Shown one piece after another: positions 1 through 8,364 of a stretch of DNA of 64,000 nt (position 1 is the first letter of the stretch; every line of letters begins with the position of its first letter). Where the stretch lies: positions 1 through 64,000 of the forward strand of contig NZ_JACHIK010000009.1 in assembly GCF_014203155.1 (NCBI RefSeq). Direction: 5' to 3'. Position numbers and translations under genes: made by a program. Under the pieces are notes generated by a model. It saw only the letters and a list, made by a program, of their open reading frames with translations. It searched no databases and had not been told where the DNA came from. The DNA comes from Shinella fusca (GTDB taxonomy: Bacteria > Pseudomonadota > Alphaproteobacteria > Rhizobiales > Rhizobiaceae).

Positions 1-128
1 TATCAGCGCCTGCGCGGCAGGGGAAAACCATTCAAGCTCGCAATGGTCGCAACCATTCGAAAACTCATGACAATCCTCAATGCAATCGCCCGATCACAGG
101 CAGCCCTCTCTCAATGACTCCACGGTTG
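1..128 (+). mobile_element. IS110-family transposase, C-terminal end, plus right boundary of the element
   Basis: The window opens inside a reading frame that stays open from base 1 to a TGA at 115-117. It encodes 38 residues beginning YQRLRGRGKP and continuing with a stretch containing RKLMTILNAIAR. This matches the end of the Transposase_20 domain of IS110-family recombinases, which typically reads Y..L...GKP.K.A..A..RKLLTILNAM. The rest of the gene lies off the left edge, so its integrity is unknown. Only about 11 bases separate the stop codon from a palindromic repeat whose left arm is missing (see 129-188). The element therefore probably ends near base 128, with the short right end seen in the IS110 subgroup. 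IS110 recombinases are DEDD enzymes guided by a bridge RNA encoded in the non-coding end of the element. Here that end would be on the unseen left side. Confidence 0.75.
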
Positions 129-188
129 CTTGACCCGAGGATCCACCGCCTCACCCGCGGCATGGATGGTCGGGTCAAGCCCGACCAT
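129..188. repeat. Paired palindromic intergenic repeat (REP/BIME-like), left palindrome split
   Basis: The second palindrome is intact: arm atggtcggg (166-174), loop tcaag, arm cccgaccat (180-188). The first has only its loop cttga (129-133) and right arm cccgaggat (134-142); the matching left arm is absent and replaced by the end of the IS110 element. The two palindromes are in opposite orientation and are separated by 23 bases starting cca and ending tgg. The same architecture occurs intact at 24923-24990, and a single palindrome at 20282-20304. This is a dispersed non-coding repeat of the kind common between rhizobial genes. Confidence 0.75.
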
Positions 189-246
189 GACGAAAGAGAG
201 GCATGAGGCAGGGCGCGCCTGTCGAGCCCAACCCCAAAAAACACAG

Positions 247-282
247 AAGGCCCGCTGGTCTTGCGACCGGCGGGCCTTTTTA
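247..282. terminator. Rho-independent terminator, bidirectional
   Basis: A 14-bp stem with one mismatch (247-260 with 265-278) and a 4-base loop is followed by a T run on the plus strand, and by ttctgtgtttttt on the minus strand. It sits 24 bases downstream of the small minus-strand gene 306-470 and probably ends that transcript. Confidence 0.75.
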
Positions 283-305
283 TTCGGGGGAATTCTCTTT
301 CCGCG

Positions 306-470
306 TCAGGCGCGCGGCAGGTCGGCGGGGTTGATGCCGAGGGTCTTCAGGTCGCGGTCCTTCGGGCGGCGATGCCCTTCGACAGCCGCGGCGGCTGCGT
401 TGGCAGCGCTCAGTACGGCGAAGGCCCGGCCGAAGAAGCCCTGAGCGAAGGAGTTGCGGAGGGAGGTCAT
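306..470 (-). CDS. Small basic/alanine-rich protein, DUF1127-like C-terminus
   Basis: A 54-residue frame from ATG at 470 to TGA at 306-308. The protein starts MTSLRNSFAQGFFGRAFAVL, has an Ala-rich middle, and ends with RPKDRDLKTLGINPADLPRA. A short basic segment followed by L..LGI.PADLPR resembles the C-terminal half of DUF1127 (YjiS-type) proteins, which are abundant 40-60 aa proteins in Rhizobiales. The frame is flanked by a terminator (247-282) and a hairpin (567-597), so it looks like its own transcription unit. The Shine-Dalgarno is weak (GAGC region). No function is assigned; DUF1127 membership is inferred from the tail only. Confidence 0.5.
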   Translation of the reverse strand: MTSLRNSFAQGFFGRAFAVLSAANAAAAAVEGHRRPKDRDLKTLGINPADLPRA

Positions 471-566
471 TGGATTGCTCGCTTTCTGTTTTAGCTTACG
501 AGCGGAAGATGATGCTTTCGCCGCCGAAGTACAACGGACGGAATCTCAGCCCAGCCATGCAATGCA

Positions 567-597
567 TGCAGGCCGGGAACGGGGTTCCCGGCCTGCA
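567..597. terminator. Strong hairpin downstream of tctA
   Basis: A perfect 14-bp stem (567-580 with 584-597) with a 3-base loop lies 26 bases beyond the tctA stop. The T-rich tail (tttgttttctc) is on the plus strand. In the tctA direction no U-tract follows, so it may act there as an mRNA-stabilising 3' hairpin rather than a classical terminator. Bases 471-566 hold no convincing gene and must contain the promoter of the 306-470 gene. Confidence 0.6.
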
Positions 598-622
598 TTT
601 GTTTTCTCAATGACGAAAGGTC

Positions 623-2140
623 TCAGTCCTCGTTCGCCGCAAGCTGCGAAAGGACTTCGCCCTTGCCGCGCGCCCGAAGGATCAGCGGCACGATGATCGC
701 AAGCAGGGCAAGGACGAACAGCAGGGCCGCGATGGGCGACATGACGAGCGCCGTCACGTCGCCCTGGCTGATCGCCAGCGCGCGGCGCAATTGCTGCTCG
801 GCCATCGGCCCGAGGATGAGGCCGACGACCACCGGCGCGATCGGATAGCCGAAGATGCGCATGGCAAAGCCGAGGAGGCCGAAGGCGAGCAGCATGCCGA
901 GCTCGAAGACCGACGGATTGGCGCCGATGGTGCCGAGCGTCGCGAAGACGAGGATGCCGGCATAGAGCCACGGCTTGGGGATGCTCAGCAGCCGCACCCA
1001 CAGGCCGATCAGCGGCAGGTTCAGTACCAGCAGCATGAAGTTGGCGATGAGGAGGCTGGCGATGAGGCCCCAGACGAGCTGCGGGTTGGAGGCGAACAGC
1101 AGCGGGCCGGGCTGGAGGCCGTACTGCTGGAAGCCGGCCAGCATGATCGCCGCCGTCGCCGAGGTCGGAAGGCCGAGCGTCAGCAGCGGCACGAGCGTGC
1201 CGGCGGCGGACGCGTTGTTGGCCGCTTCCGGGCCTGCGACCCCCTCGATGGCCCCGTTGCCGAACTCTTCCGGATGCTTCGTCAGGCGCTTTTCCGCGGC
1301 ATAGGAGAGGAAGGTGCCGATCTCCGCCCCGCCGGCCGGCATCGCGCCGATGGGAAAGCCGATGACGGTGCCGCGAAGCCAGGGCTTCCACGAGCGCGCC
1401 CAGTCGGCGGCGTTCATCCAGACGGACCCCTTGACGGCCTCGATCTTGTCCGGCTCGCTATCGCCCTTGGAAGCGATGTAGAGCGACTCGCCGATGGCGA
1501 ACATGGCGACCGCCAGCGTCGTCACTTCCACGCCGTCGAGCAGATCGGGAATGCCGAAGGAAAGGCGCGTCTGGCCGCTCAGCTGGTCGATGCCGATGAT
1601 CGCCAGCGTCAGGCCGACGAAGAGCGAGGTGAGGCCGCGCAGCGTCGAATCGCCGAAGGCCGAGGAGACCGTCACGAAGGCAAGCACCATCAGCGCGAAA
1701 TATTCACGCGGCCCGAAGACGAGCGCGAGCTTGACGATGAAGGGCGCGATGAAGGCCAGCGCGAGCGTGGCGATGAGGCCGGCGACGAACGAGCCGATGG
1801 CCGCCGTCGCAAGCGCCGGCCCGCCGCGCCCGGCCCGCGCCATCTTGTTGCCCTCGAGCGCGGTGACGATCGAGGCGCTCTCGCCGGGCGTGTTGAGCAG
1901 GATGGAGGCGGTGGAACCGCCGTACATGCCGCCGTAGTAGATGCCGGCGAACATGATGAGCGAGCCCGCCGGATCGAGCTTGTAGGTGACCGGCAGCAGG
2001 AGGGCGACCGTCAGGGCCGGGCCGATGCCGGGAAGGACCCCGACCGCCGTGCCGAGCGTCACGCCGATGAGCGCGTAGAGCAGGTTCATCGGCTGGGCCG
2101 CGACGGAAAGGCCCTGCAGGAAGAATTCGAATGTGCTCAT
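623..2140 (-). CDS. tctA: Tripartite tricarboxylate transporter, large membrane subunit TctA
   Basis: This 505-residue protein is the usual length of the large permease of tripartite tricarboxylate transporters (TTT). It is very hydrophobic throughout, with about 12 predicted membrane segments. It carries the family signatures GVLPGIGP (residues about 34-41), [10 protein letters not shown] (about 68-77) and TPGE shortly after. In TTT systems the large subunit moves a carboxylate such as citrate across the inner membrane, driven by an ion gradient and fed by a periplasmic TctC protein. It is the last gene of tctC-tctB-tctA and starts 15 bases after tctB. The substrate cannot be read from sequence. 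Confidence 0.93.
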   Translation of the reverse strand: MSTFEFFLQGLSVAAQPMNLLYALIGVTLGTAVGVLPGIGPALTVALLLPVTYKLDPAGSLIMFAGIYYGGMYGGSTASILLNTPGESASIVTALEGNKMARAGRGGPALATAAIGSFVAGLIATLALAFIAPFIVKLALVFGPREYFALMVLAFVTVSSAFGDSTLRGLTSLFVGLTLAIIGIDQLSGQTRLSFGIPDLLDGVEVTTLAVAMFAIGESLYIASKGDSEPDKIEAVKGSVWMNAADWARSWKPWLRGTVIGFPIGAMPAGGAEIGTFLSYAAEKRLTKHPEEFGNGAIEGVAGPEAANNASAAGTLVPLLTLGLPTSATAAIMLAGFQQYGLQPGPLLFASNPQLVWGLIASLLIANFMLLVLNLPLIGLWVRLLSIPKPWLYAGILVFATLGTIGANPSVFELGMLLAFGLLGFAMRIFGYPIAPVVVGLILGPMAEQQLRRALAISQGDVTALVMSPIAALLFVLALLAIIVPLILRARGKGEVLSQLAANED

Positions 2141-2155
2141 GATCTGCCGCTCCCT

Positions 2156-2644
2156 TCAGAAGAACAGGTGTTCGAGCGGTCCGGCGGGCAATGAAAGCTG
2201 CAGCAGCTTGGCAAAGATCACCCAGACAATGAAGGAAAGGACGATGCCCACGGGGATCGTCGCCCAGAGCTTGCGCCGGCCGAAGCCGCATGCGGTGAGG
2301 GCGAAGAGCATGCCCGTCGCGACGGAGAAGCCGGCCGGCCTCAGGAGCAGCATCTGCGCGGCAAGCCCGGCGACGAGCCAGACGACGGGGCCGATGGCGA
2401 CGGCCTCGCGCTTGGGGAAATCGCCGCGCCAGGCCTCGAAGCCCGACCAGACGCCGAGGATGACCAGGCCGATGGCAACCCAGTGCGGCACCGTCGCCGG
2501 ACCGATGGGGGCATAGGTGCTGGTGGTAGCGAGGCGGGCGACATCCCACCAGATCACGGCGGCGGCCGCGATCAGCGCCGGGGCGATGATGAACGCCGCC
2601 CTGTCGGGGCGGCGCGTTTTCCTGGAGGACGGGACCTCGCTCAT
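2156..2644 (-). CDS. tctB: Tripartite tricarboxylate transporter, small membrane subunit TctB
   Basis: A 162-residue protein with four hydrophobic segments and the overall pattern of TctB/DUF1468, the poorly conserved small permease subunit of TTT transporters. The first about 20 residues are polar and basic, as expected for a cytoplasmic N-terminus. Its ATG (2644-2642) overlaps the TGA of tctC by ATGA, which suggests translational coupling. Identification rests on length, membrane pattern and its place between tctC and tctA more than on a single motif. Confidence 0.88.
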   Translation of the reverse strand: MSEVPSSRKTRRPDRAAFIIAPALIAAAAVIWWDVARLATTSTYAPIGPATVPHWVAIGLVILGVWSGFEAWRGDFPKREAVAIGPVVWLVAGLAAQMLLLRPAGFSVATGMLFALTACGFGRRKLWATIPVGIVLSFIVWVIFAKLLQLSLPAGPLEHLFF

Positions 2645-3585
2645 TTGACGAGCCCGATGTCCTTGAGGACGCTTTCCGTCGAGGCGACGTCCTTGTCGAG
2701 CTGTTCCTTGAAGGCATCGCCGGCAAGGTAGGTGTTCGTCCAGCCCTTGGTCTTCAGGATGTCCTTCCAGGCGTCGGAATTCGCGGCCTTCTCGATATCG
2801 GCGTTGATGGCCGCGACCTGCTCGTCCGTAAGGCCGGGCGCTGCGGCGACCATGCGCCAGTTCTCGACGACGACGTCGAGGCCGCCTTCCTTGATGGTCG
2901 GGGCGTCGATGCCCTCGATGCGCTCGGGGCTGGAGAGCGCGATCAGGCGCAGCGTGCCGGCCTTCACCTGGCCTTCGAATTCGCCGTAACCGGAGATGCC
3001 GGCCGTCACCTGGTTGCCGAGGATCGCGGCAAGCGCCTCACCGCCGCCCGAATAGGCGACATAGTTGATCTTGGTCGGGTCGACGCCGGCTGCCTTGGCG
3101 ATGAGACCTACGGCGATGTGGTCGACGCCGCCGGCCGAACCGCCGGCCCAGGAGACGGCGCCCGGATCGGCCTTCAGGGCCTTGACGAGGTCGTCCATAT
3201 TCTGGATGGGGGAAGCGGCCGGAACGACGATCGCCTCATATTCGCCGGTCAGGCGCGCGATCGGCGTGACGTCCTTGAGCGTCACGGGCGACTGATTGGT
3301 GAGGATCGCGCCGACCATGACATAGCCGCCGACGATGAGCGCGTTCGGATTGCCCTTGTTCTGGCTGGCGAACTGCGCAAGACCGATGGTGCCGCCGGCG
3401 CCCGGAACGTTCACCACCTGCACGCTGCTGGAGATCTTCTCGTCCTGCAGGACAGTCTGCAGCGAGCGGGCCGTCTGGTCCCAGCCGCCGCCCGGGCCGG
3501 CCGGTGCCATGATGGAATAATCGGCAGCGAAGGCCGGAAGCGCCATCGCGCCGGCGATAAGGGATGCCAGGAAGAAATGTTTCAA
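2641..3585 (-). CDS. tctC: Tripartite tricarboxylate transporter substrate-binding protein TctC
   Basis: A periplasmic binding protein of 314 residues. I place the start at TTG (3585-3583) because GGAGGA lies 8 bases upstream and the protein then opens with a clean signal peptide ([19 protein letters not shown], cleavage after residue 20). An in-frame start further upstream would add a non-signal-like extension. The mature part shows the Bug/TctC pattern, with an early GPGGGWD and [12 protein letters not shown]. These proteins bind organic acids and deliver them to TctA/TctB. It is first in the operon, and tctB begins inside its stop codon. Control by the TctD/TctE-type system at 4952-7008 is likely from position. 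Confidence 0.92.
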   Translation of the reverse strand: MKHFFLASLIAGAMALPAFAADYSIMAPAGPGGGWDQTARSLQTVLQDEKISSSVQVVNVPGAGGTIGLAQFASQNKGNPNALIVGGYVMVGAILTNQSPVTLKDVTPIARLTGEYEAIVVPAASPIQNMDDLVKALKADPGAVSWAGGSAGGVDHIAVGLIAKAAGVDPTKINYVAYSGGGEALAAILGNQVTAGISGYGEFEGQVKAGTLRLIALSSPERIEGIDAPTIKEGGLDVVVENWRMVAAAPGLTDEQVAAINADIEKAANSDAWKDILKTKGWTNTYLAGDAFKEQLDKDVASTESVLKDIGLVK

Positions 3586-3806
3586 GTGTCTGTCCTCCGT
3601 CAGGCGCGGCTTGTGCGCGCGCATCGTTGCTTATGGCGGGAGGACGGCAGCCGGCTGCGACGCGGATCGCGGGCATGGCGGCGGCTGGATTTCCTCCCGG
3701 TCTTTCGTCCGCCTCCACGGACGAGAAGAGCCCTAAGCCAGCACAAGAAGCTGACATCTACCTGACATGGTAGCGCATGGACCGGCGATGTCGAGCGGCC
3801 AGGCGC

Positions 3807-4874
3807 CTATTGCGTGCGCAGGACCTCGTTCCAGCGGGCGATCAGCCGGGCGCGCTTGACCTGGTCGAGATAGACCATGAGGCCCGGGCTCACGGGCACG
3901 GGCTTCAGCTGCGCGCCGAGCAGCGCGCTCATCGTGCGCGCCGTGTTGGAGCCGGAGACGTCCGGACTGACGGCGGCGATCTGCAATTCGCGCGAAAGGA
4001 TCTCCTGCCCCTCCTTCGACATGAAGAAGGCGAGGTAGCGCCGGCCGAGTTCCGGCGAGGCCGCCGCCTGCGGCACGAGGCCGATGCGCGACATGACGAC
4101 GGTATAGTCCTTCGGCAGGACGATGCCGACATCGGGATGGCGCGAGGCCCAGTCGGCCGCATAGGAGCCGAGGATGTTGTAGCCGAGCACGAAGCGCCCG
4201 TCGGCAACGCGCTCGAGGATCGCCGAGCTCGTCGAGTAGAGCTTGACCCCGGCCGCCCCCATCGCCTGGATCACCGTCCAGATGTCGCCGAACTGCTCCT
4301 GGTCGCGCGCCATGAAGAGGAAGCCGACGCCGGAGCGCTCGATGTCGTAGGTGCCGATGCGGCCATAGACCTTCTCGCCCTCCTTCTTCAGGTAATCGAC
4401 GAATTCGGCCCGCGAAGCGGGCGGCTTGCCGCCCTTGAAGCTCGGCTTGTGGTAGACGAAGACGGCCGGCTCGAAGGTCAGCGCATAGGCCGTGTTGCGC
4501 CAGTTGGCCCAGGCCGGCCAGCGCTCGCTCATCGGCAGGTCGCTGCGCTGGGCATAGCCGTCGTTGCTGAGCTTGACCTGGAGGTCCATCGCCGAGGAGA
4601 AGGCGAAGTCGGCGGTCTTTTCGCCGGCGTCCGTCTCGCGCACGATGCGGTCGTAGACTTCGCCGGTCAGCATTTCGTCGTAGCGCAGCGCGATATCGGG
4701 ATTGGCCGCCTGGAACCCCCTGATCATCGGCCGGGCGAGCGGCTCGTCGAGCGAGGAATAGACGACGAGCACCGGCGCGTCCCTGTTGCCGTCCAGCGCG
4801 GGGAAGAAGGCCGGCTCGGCCTGCGCGGAAAGGGCCGGGGCGAGGAATGCAAGAAGGGTGAGGACAAGACGCAT
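3807..4874 (-). CDS. Extracellular solute-binding protein, AfuA/FutA-like, orphan
   Basis: A 355-residue binding protein with a signal peptide (MRLVLTLLAFLAPALSAQA, cleavage about residue 19). The mature part opens with VLVVYSSLDEPLARPMI..F and reads like family-1 binding proteins of the iron/organophosphate group, with the terminal MSKEGQEIL element typical of that group. No matching permease or ATPase lies nearby. It is divergent from a TctD/TctE-type response regulator, with 77 bases between the start codons. A binding protein next to a two-component system without its own transporter often works as a periplasmic sensor partner of the kinase. That role is inference here. The ATG at 4874 was chosen because it places the signal peptide at the N-terminus. 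Confidence 0.82.
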   Translation of the reverse strand: MRLVLTLLAFLAPALSAQAEPAFFPALDGNRDAPVLVVYSSLDEPLARPMIRGFQAANPDIALRYDEMLTGEVYDRIVRETDAGEKTADFAFSSAMDLQVKLSNDGYAQRSDLPMSERWPAWANWRNTAYALTFEPAVFVYHKPSFKGGKPPASRAEFVDYLKKEGEKVYGRIGTYDIERSGVGFLFMARDQEQFGDIWTVIQAMGAAGVKLYSTSSAILERVADGRFVLGYNILGSYAADWASRHPDVGIVLPKDYTVVMSRIGLVPQAAASPELGRRYLAFFMSKEGQEILSRELQIAAVSPDVSGSNTARTMSALLGAQLKPVPVSPGLMVYLDQVKRARLIARWNEVLRTQ

Positions 4875-4951
4875 GGCGCGACCTTGCCAAAGCGCGCGCC
4901 CGTTCACAAGTGCGCCGGCCGCCGCTAGACTTGTCCGCGGGAGGACGAAAC

Positions 4952-5626
4952 GTGCGCATTCTACTGGTGGAGGACAACGAAGCCCTGGCGGACGGCCTCT
5001 CGGCCATCCTGAAAGGCACCGGCCATGCGGTGGACGTGGTGCGCGACGGCGCCTCCGCCGATGCCGCCATCGCATCGGAGAACTTCGACCTCGTCATCCT
5101 CGACCTGACGCTGCCGGAAATGGACGGGCTCGACGTGCTGCGCGCCATGCGCGGGCGCGCCTGCAAGGCCGCCGTGCTTATCCTGACGGCGCGCGGGGCG
5201 CCGGAAGAGCGCGTGCGCGGCCTCGATCTCGGCGCCGACGACTACATGATCAAGCCCTTCGACATCTCCGAATTCGAGGCGCGCGTGCGCATGCTGCTGC
5301 GCCGGCAGGCGGGCCTTCGCTCCTCCGCCGTCACCTTCGGCGGCATCGCGCTCGACCTCAATTCGCGCACCTTTTCCGCCGAGGGCGCGCCGCTCGACAT
5401 TCCCGCCCGCGAGCTCGGCCTTCTCGAGATCCTCTTCATGCGCGCGGGCAAGGTGGTCGCCAAGGAGGCGATCATGCAATCGCTCGCCGCCTTCGACGAC
5501 GACCTTTCCGCCAATGCTATCGAGCAATATGTGAGTCGGCTAAGGAAACGGCTCGCGCCGCACGGCCTCACCGTGCGCACCGCCCGCGGCATCGGCTACT
5601 ATCTCGACAAGGCGAGCGCGGCTTGA
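4952..5626 (+). CDS. tctD: OmpR-family response regulator, TctD-like
   Basis: A 224-residue OmpR/PhoB-type regulator. Receiver domain about 1-118: acidic pair E7-D8, phospho-acceptor D51 (ILDLTLPEMDG) and switch lysine in DYMIKPFD. A winged-helix DNA-binding domain follows, ending VRTARGIGYYLD. I chose GTG at 4952 because GGAGGAC precedes it and the receiver then begins immediately (MRILLVEDNE). It overlaps the kinase gene by TTGA. TctD-type regulators activate tricarboxylate transport genes when the cognate carboxylate is sensed, and the tct genes here lie 1.3 kb away on the other strand. Confidence 0.88.
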   Translation: MRILLVEDNEALADGLSAILKGTGHAVDVVRDGASADAAIASENFDLVILDLTLPEMDGLDVLRAMRGRACKAAVLILTARGAPEERVRGLDLGADDYMIKPFDISEFEARVRMLLRRQAGLRSSAVTFGGIALDLNSRTFSAEGAPLDIPARELGLLEILFMRAGKVVAKEAIMQSLAAFDDDLSANAIEQYVSRLRKRLAPHGLTVRTARGIGYYLDKASAA

Positions 5627-7008
5627 CCTTCCTCCCGGCCTCATCGCTCCGCCGGCGCCTGCTGCTCTGGCTGCTCGTCTCGACGGCGGTGATCGGCGTC
5701 ATCGCCCTTGCCGATACCTACCGCGAGGCGGTGAAGACGGCGAACGCGGTCTCCGACCGCGTGCTCGCCGGCTCGGCGCTCGCCATCGCCGAGCGCGTCG
5801 TGGTGACGGAGAACGGCGTGCTGGAGGTCGACATTCCCTATGTCGCCCTCGAAATGCTGACCTCGGCGGCGCAGGATCGCGTCTTCTACCGCGTCGACGG
5901 GCCGCCCGGCCGCTTCATCACCGGCTACCAGACGCTGCCCACCATCGCCGACATGGGCGGCCGCGCCGTCGGCTTTGCCGATGCGAACTTCCGCGGCGAG
6001 CCGATCCGCATCGCCGTCCTGCAGCGCTCGGCCTCCACCGGCATCAACTCCGTCCCCTTCGCGGTGACGGTCGCCGAAACCACCATCGCCCGCCGCCAGT
6101 TGACCGAGACCATCCTGCTGCACTCGGCGCTGCGCCTTGCCATGATGATTGCCGGCGCGGCGGCCATCGTGTGGATCGCCGTCACCGTCTCTTTGCGCCC
6201 GCTCTACCGCCTCGGCGATGCGATCGCCGAGCGCAACCCGGACGACCTGCACCCGATCGACCAGCATGCGCCGAGCGAAGTGCAGGGCCTCGTCGACACA
6301 GTCAATTCCTTCATGGTGCGCCTGCAATCGGCGCTCGACGCGCTGCGCCATTTCTCCGGCAATGCCAGCCACCAGTTGCGCACGCCCCTTGCCATCATCC
6401 GCACGCAGCTTGCCCTTGCAAGCCGCGCCGGAACGCTCGAAGAGGCGCAGGAAGCCGCCCGCAAGGGCGATGCCGCCGTCGCCCATGCCGAGCGCATCCT
6501 CGCCCAGCTCCTCCTGATGGCGAAGATCGACGCGGCCGGCTCCAGCGAGCCGCAGAAGCCGGCCTCCATCGACATCGCCGCCCTTGCCCAGCAGCTTACC
6601 GCCGACCGCGTGCCCGCCGCCGCCGAGGCGGGCATCGACCTCGGCTATGCGGGCGACGGCCCGGCTTTCGCGCGCGCCGAGCCGCTGCTCTTCGGCGAAC
6701 TGCTGCGCAACCTCGTGGAGAACGCCATCGCCTATGCCGGCCGCGGCGCGGAGGTGACGGTGAGCGTGCGGGAGGCGGCCGGCGCCACCCTCCTCACCGT
6801 GGAGGACAACGGCCCCGGCATTCCGCCCGAGCGCCGGAACCTCGTGCGCCAGCGCTTTTCGCGCGGCGAGCATCGCAATGCCCCCGGCATGGGCCTCGGC
6901 CTGCCCATCGTCGAGGAGATCGCCGCGCTGTTCGACGCGACGATGACGCTGGCGGACGGTGCGAACGGGCGCGGCCTTGCCGTGACGATCCGCTTTCCGG
7001 CCGGATAG
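5623..7008 (+). CDS. tctE: Sensor histidine kinase, TctE-like
   Basis: A 461-residue membrane kinase: an N-terminal membrane segment (about 15-37), a periplasmic sensor region of about 130 residues in the position of the 2CSK_N domain, a second membrane segment (about 165-187), a HAMP-like linker, the H box with H250 (GNASHQLRTPLA), the N box (LLRNLVENAI) and the ATP-lid motifs DNGPGIP and GMGLGLPIV. The start is TTG at 5623, overlapping the stop of the response regulator; an upstream ATG in frame would run through tctD. It ends immediately before the stop codon of the convergent lysE-type gene, with no intergenic base. Confidence 0.88.
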   Translation: MTFLPASSLRRRLLLWLLVSTAVIGVIALADTYREAVKTANAVSDRVLAGSALAIAERVVVTENGVLEVDIPYVALEMLTSAAQDRVFYRVDGPPGRFITGYQTLPTIADMGGRAVGFADANFRGEPIRIAVLQRSASTGINSVPFAVTVAETTIARRQLTETILLHSALRLAMMIAGAAAIVWIAVTVSLRPLYRLGDAIAERNPDDLHPIDQHAPSEVQGLVDTVNSFMVRLQSALDALRHFSGNASHQLRTPLAIIRTQLALASRAGTLEEAQEAARKGDAAVAHAERILAQLLLMAKIDAAGSSEPQKPASIDIAALAQQLTADRVPAAAEAGIDLGYAGDGPAFARAEPLLFGELLRNLVENAIAYAGRGAEVTVSVREAAGATLLTVEDNGPGIPPERRNLVRQRFSRGEHRNAPGMGLGLPIVEEIAALFDATMTLADGANGRGLAVTIRFPAG

Positions 7009-7650
7009 CTACGATTTGCGCCAGCCAAAAAGGCCCGGCGCGGCATGCCAGACGGCCTGCACGGCAAACCCCATGAAGAGGAGGCCCGAAGCGCGCACGA
7101 TGGCAAGCTCGTGGCGGCGGTAGAAGCGGCGCACGAGACCGGCGCCGATGATCGAGACCAGGATGACGTCGGCGATGAGGAAGCCGCAGAAGGAGGCGCC
7201 GAGCAGCGTCGGCAGCGCCTTGAACTCCAGCGCGTTCGACGAGCTGGCGAGCAGCGCCGTGAAGGTGGCGAGGGCCACCGGATAGCCCTTGGGATTGGTG
7301 AGGCCGAAGATCAGGCCGCGCCGCAGCGGCCGCTCCACCGTCACCATCGCCTCGCCTTCCGTGCGCCGGCGCGCCGTCAGGGCCGACCAGCCGATCCAGG
7401 CGAGATAGACGCCGCAGAAGAGGCCGAGGACATCGAAGACCAGCGTGCCGATGGTCTTGGCCCCGACGATCGCCACCAGCGCCAGCGTCGACCAGACGAG
7501 GTCGCCGGCAAGGTGGCCGCCGAGGAAGAGGGCGCCGGCCTTGCCCCCCTGTCCCGCGCCGATGCCGAGAAGGGCGAGGAAGGCCGGGCCGGGGATGAGC
7601 ACATAGAGAAGGGCCGCCAGGAAGGCGCCGAAGAGCATGGAAGCGGTCAT
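7009..7650 (-). CDS. LysE/RhtB-family exporter
   Basis: A 213-residue protein with about six membrane segments. It has the LysE/RhtB family hallmarks: an early LIPGPAFLALLGIGAGQGGKAG, then a hydrophobic G.YLAWIGW segment and the FGLTNPKGYPVALATF motif in the middle. Members export amino acids or related metabolites by proton antiport; the substrate is unknown here. ATG at 7650 is preceded by GGGGATTTCC. It is divergent from a MarR regulator 173 bases away, which may control it. The stop codon abuts that of the histidine kinase. Confidence 0.88.
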   Translation of the reverse strand: MTASMLFGAFLAALLYVLIPGPAFLALLGIGAGQGGKAGALFLGGHLAGDLVWSTLALVAIVGAKTIGTLVFDVLGLFCGVYLAWIGWSALTARRRTEGEAMVTVERPLRRGLIFGLTNPKGYPVALATFTALLASSSNALEFKALPTLLGASFCGFLIADVILVSIIGAGLVRRFYRRHELAIVRASGLLFMGFAVQAVWHAAPGLFGWRKS

Positions 7651-7790
7651 GGAAATCCCCGTGGAACGTGGCGGCATTCCAGTCCCGCCCGCAGCGTTCG
7701 TCAAGGGGATGGCGAGGGGAATCTGCCGTTTCGCAGGGCAGCCATGCAGAGCCGCCTCGGCTCGGCCGTTGCCCCTGCCGGCAGCGCATA

Positions 7791-7805
7791 GTAAGGTCCG
7801 CTTAC
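7791..7805. promoter_or_regulatory. Inverted repeat, candidate MarR operator
   Basis: gtaag-gtccg-cttac is a perfect 5-bp inverted repeat with 5-base spacing, 18 bases before the marR start and within the intergenic region shared with the divergent exporter. MarR proteins bind short palindromes in this position. Binding is inferred. Confidence 0.35.
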
Positions 7806-7823
7806 GATAAGCCGAAAGCAATC

Positions 7824-8309
7824 ATGTCCCCACGCCCCGATCCCGACGCCCTCGGTTTCGTCCTCACCGACGTTGCCCGAATGTTGCGCGGCGCCTTCGA
7901 GCGCCGCATCGCCAATGCCGGCCTCGGCCTGACGCCGGGCGAGGCGCGCACGCTCGTGCGCATCGCCACGCTGGAGGGCGGCCGCCAGCTCGATATCGCC
8001 CAGCGCCTCGGCATCGAGCCGATGACGCTCTCCACCTATCTCGACCGCCTGCAGAGCCTCGGCTATGTCGAGCGCCGCCCGGACCCGGCCGACCGCCGCG
8101 CCAAGCTGATCTTCACCACGCCCGCCGCCGGCGCGATGATCGCCGGCATCCGCACCGAGCAGGTCGAACTGATGCGGCAGGTGACGAGCGGGATCGCAGA
8201 GGAGGACGTGGACCTCATCCGCGACCGGCTGCGGCAGCTCCGCGCCAATCTTTCCGCGCTGGAGGAAGACAGTTCCGCCCTCGCACCTGCCCGGGGAACG
8301 GGCCGCTGA
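7824..8309 (+). CDS. MarR-family transcriptional regulator
   Basis: A 161-residue winged-helix regulator. N-terminal helix with RGAFERRIANAGLGLTPGEA, then a helix-turn-helix (GRQLDIAQRLGIEPMTLSTY..RLQSLGYVERR) and the wing DPADRRAKLIFTT, which is the MarR consensus DPxDRRAxxxxLT with small changes. A C-terminal dimer helix and a polar tail follow. The ATG at 7824 leads directly into the first helix; longer in-frame extensions have no support. It is divergent from a LysE-type exporter, the usual arrangement of a repressor with its efflux target. Confidence 0.9.
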   Translation: MSPRPDPDALGFVLTDVARMLRGAFERRIANAGLGLTPGEARTLVRIATLEGGRQLDIAQRLGIEPMTLSTYLDRLQSLGYVERRPDPADRRAKLIFTTPAAGAMIAGIRTEQVELMRQVTSGIAEEDVDLIRDRLRQLRANLSALEEDSSALAPARGTGR

Positions 8310-8315
8310 AACGAG

Positions 8316-8349
8316 AAAGGCCCGCTGCCGTTTCGGGCAGCGGGCCTTT
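8316..8349. terminator. Bidirectional Rho-independent terminator between marR and argG
   Basis: A 14-bp perfect stem (8316-8329 with 8336-8349) begins with aaa and ends with ttt plus ctttc, so it can serve both the plus-strand marR and the minus-strand argG, which converge here. Confidence 0.85.
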
Positions 8350-8364
8350 CTTTCGTTGGCCCGG

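Noticed and set aside
791-2194. A 467-codon open frame on the plus strand through tctA/tctB
   Set aside because: Antisense to a clear TctA gene; its product is a low-complexity Arg/Asp/Glu/Gly-rich sequence, the usual shadow of high-G+C coding DNA.
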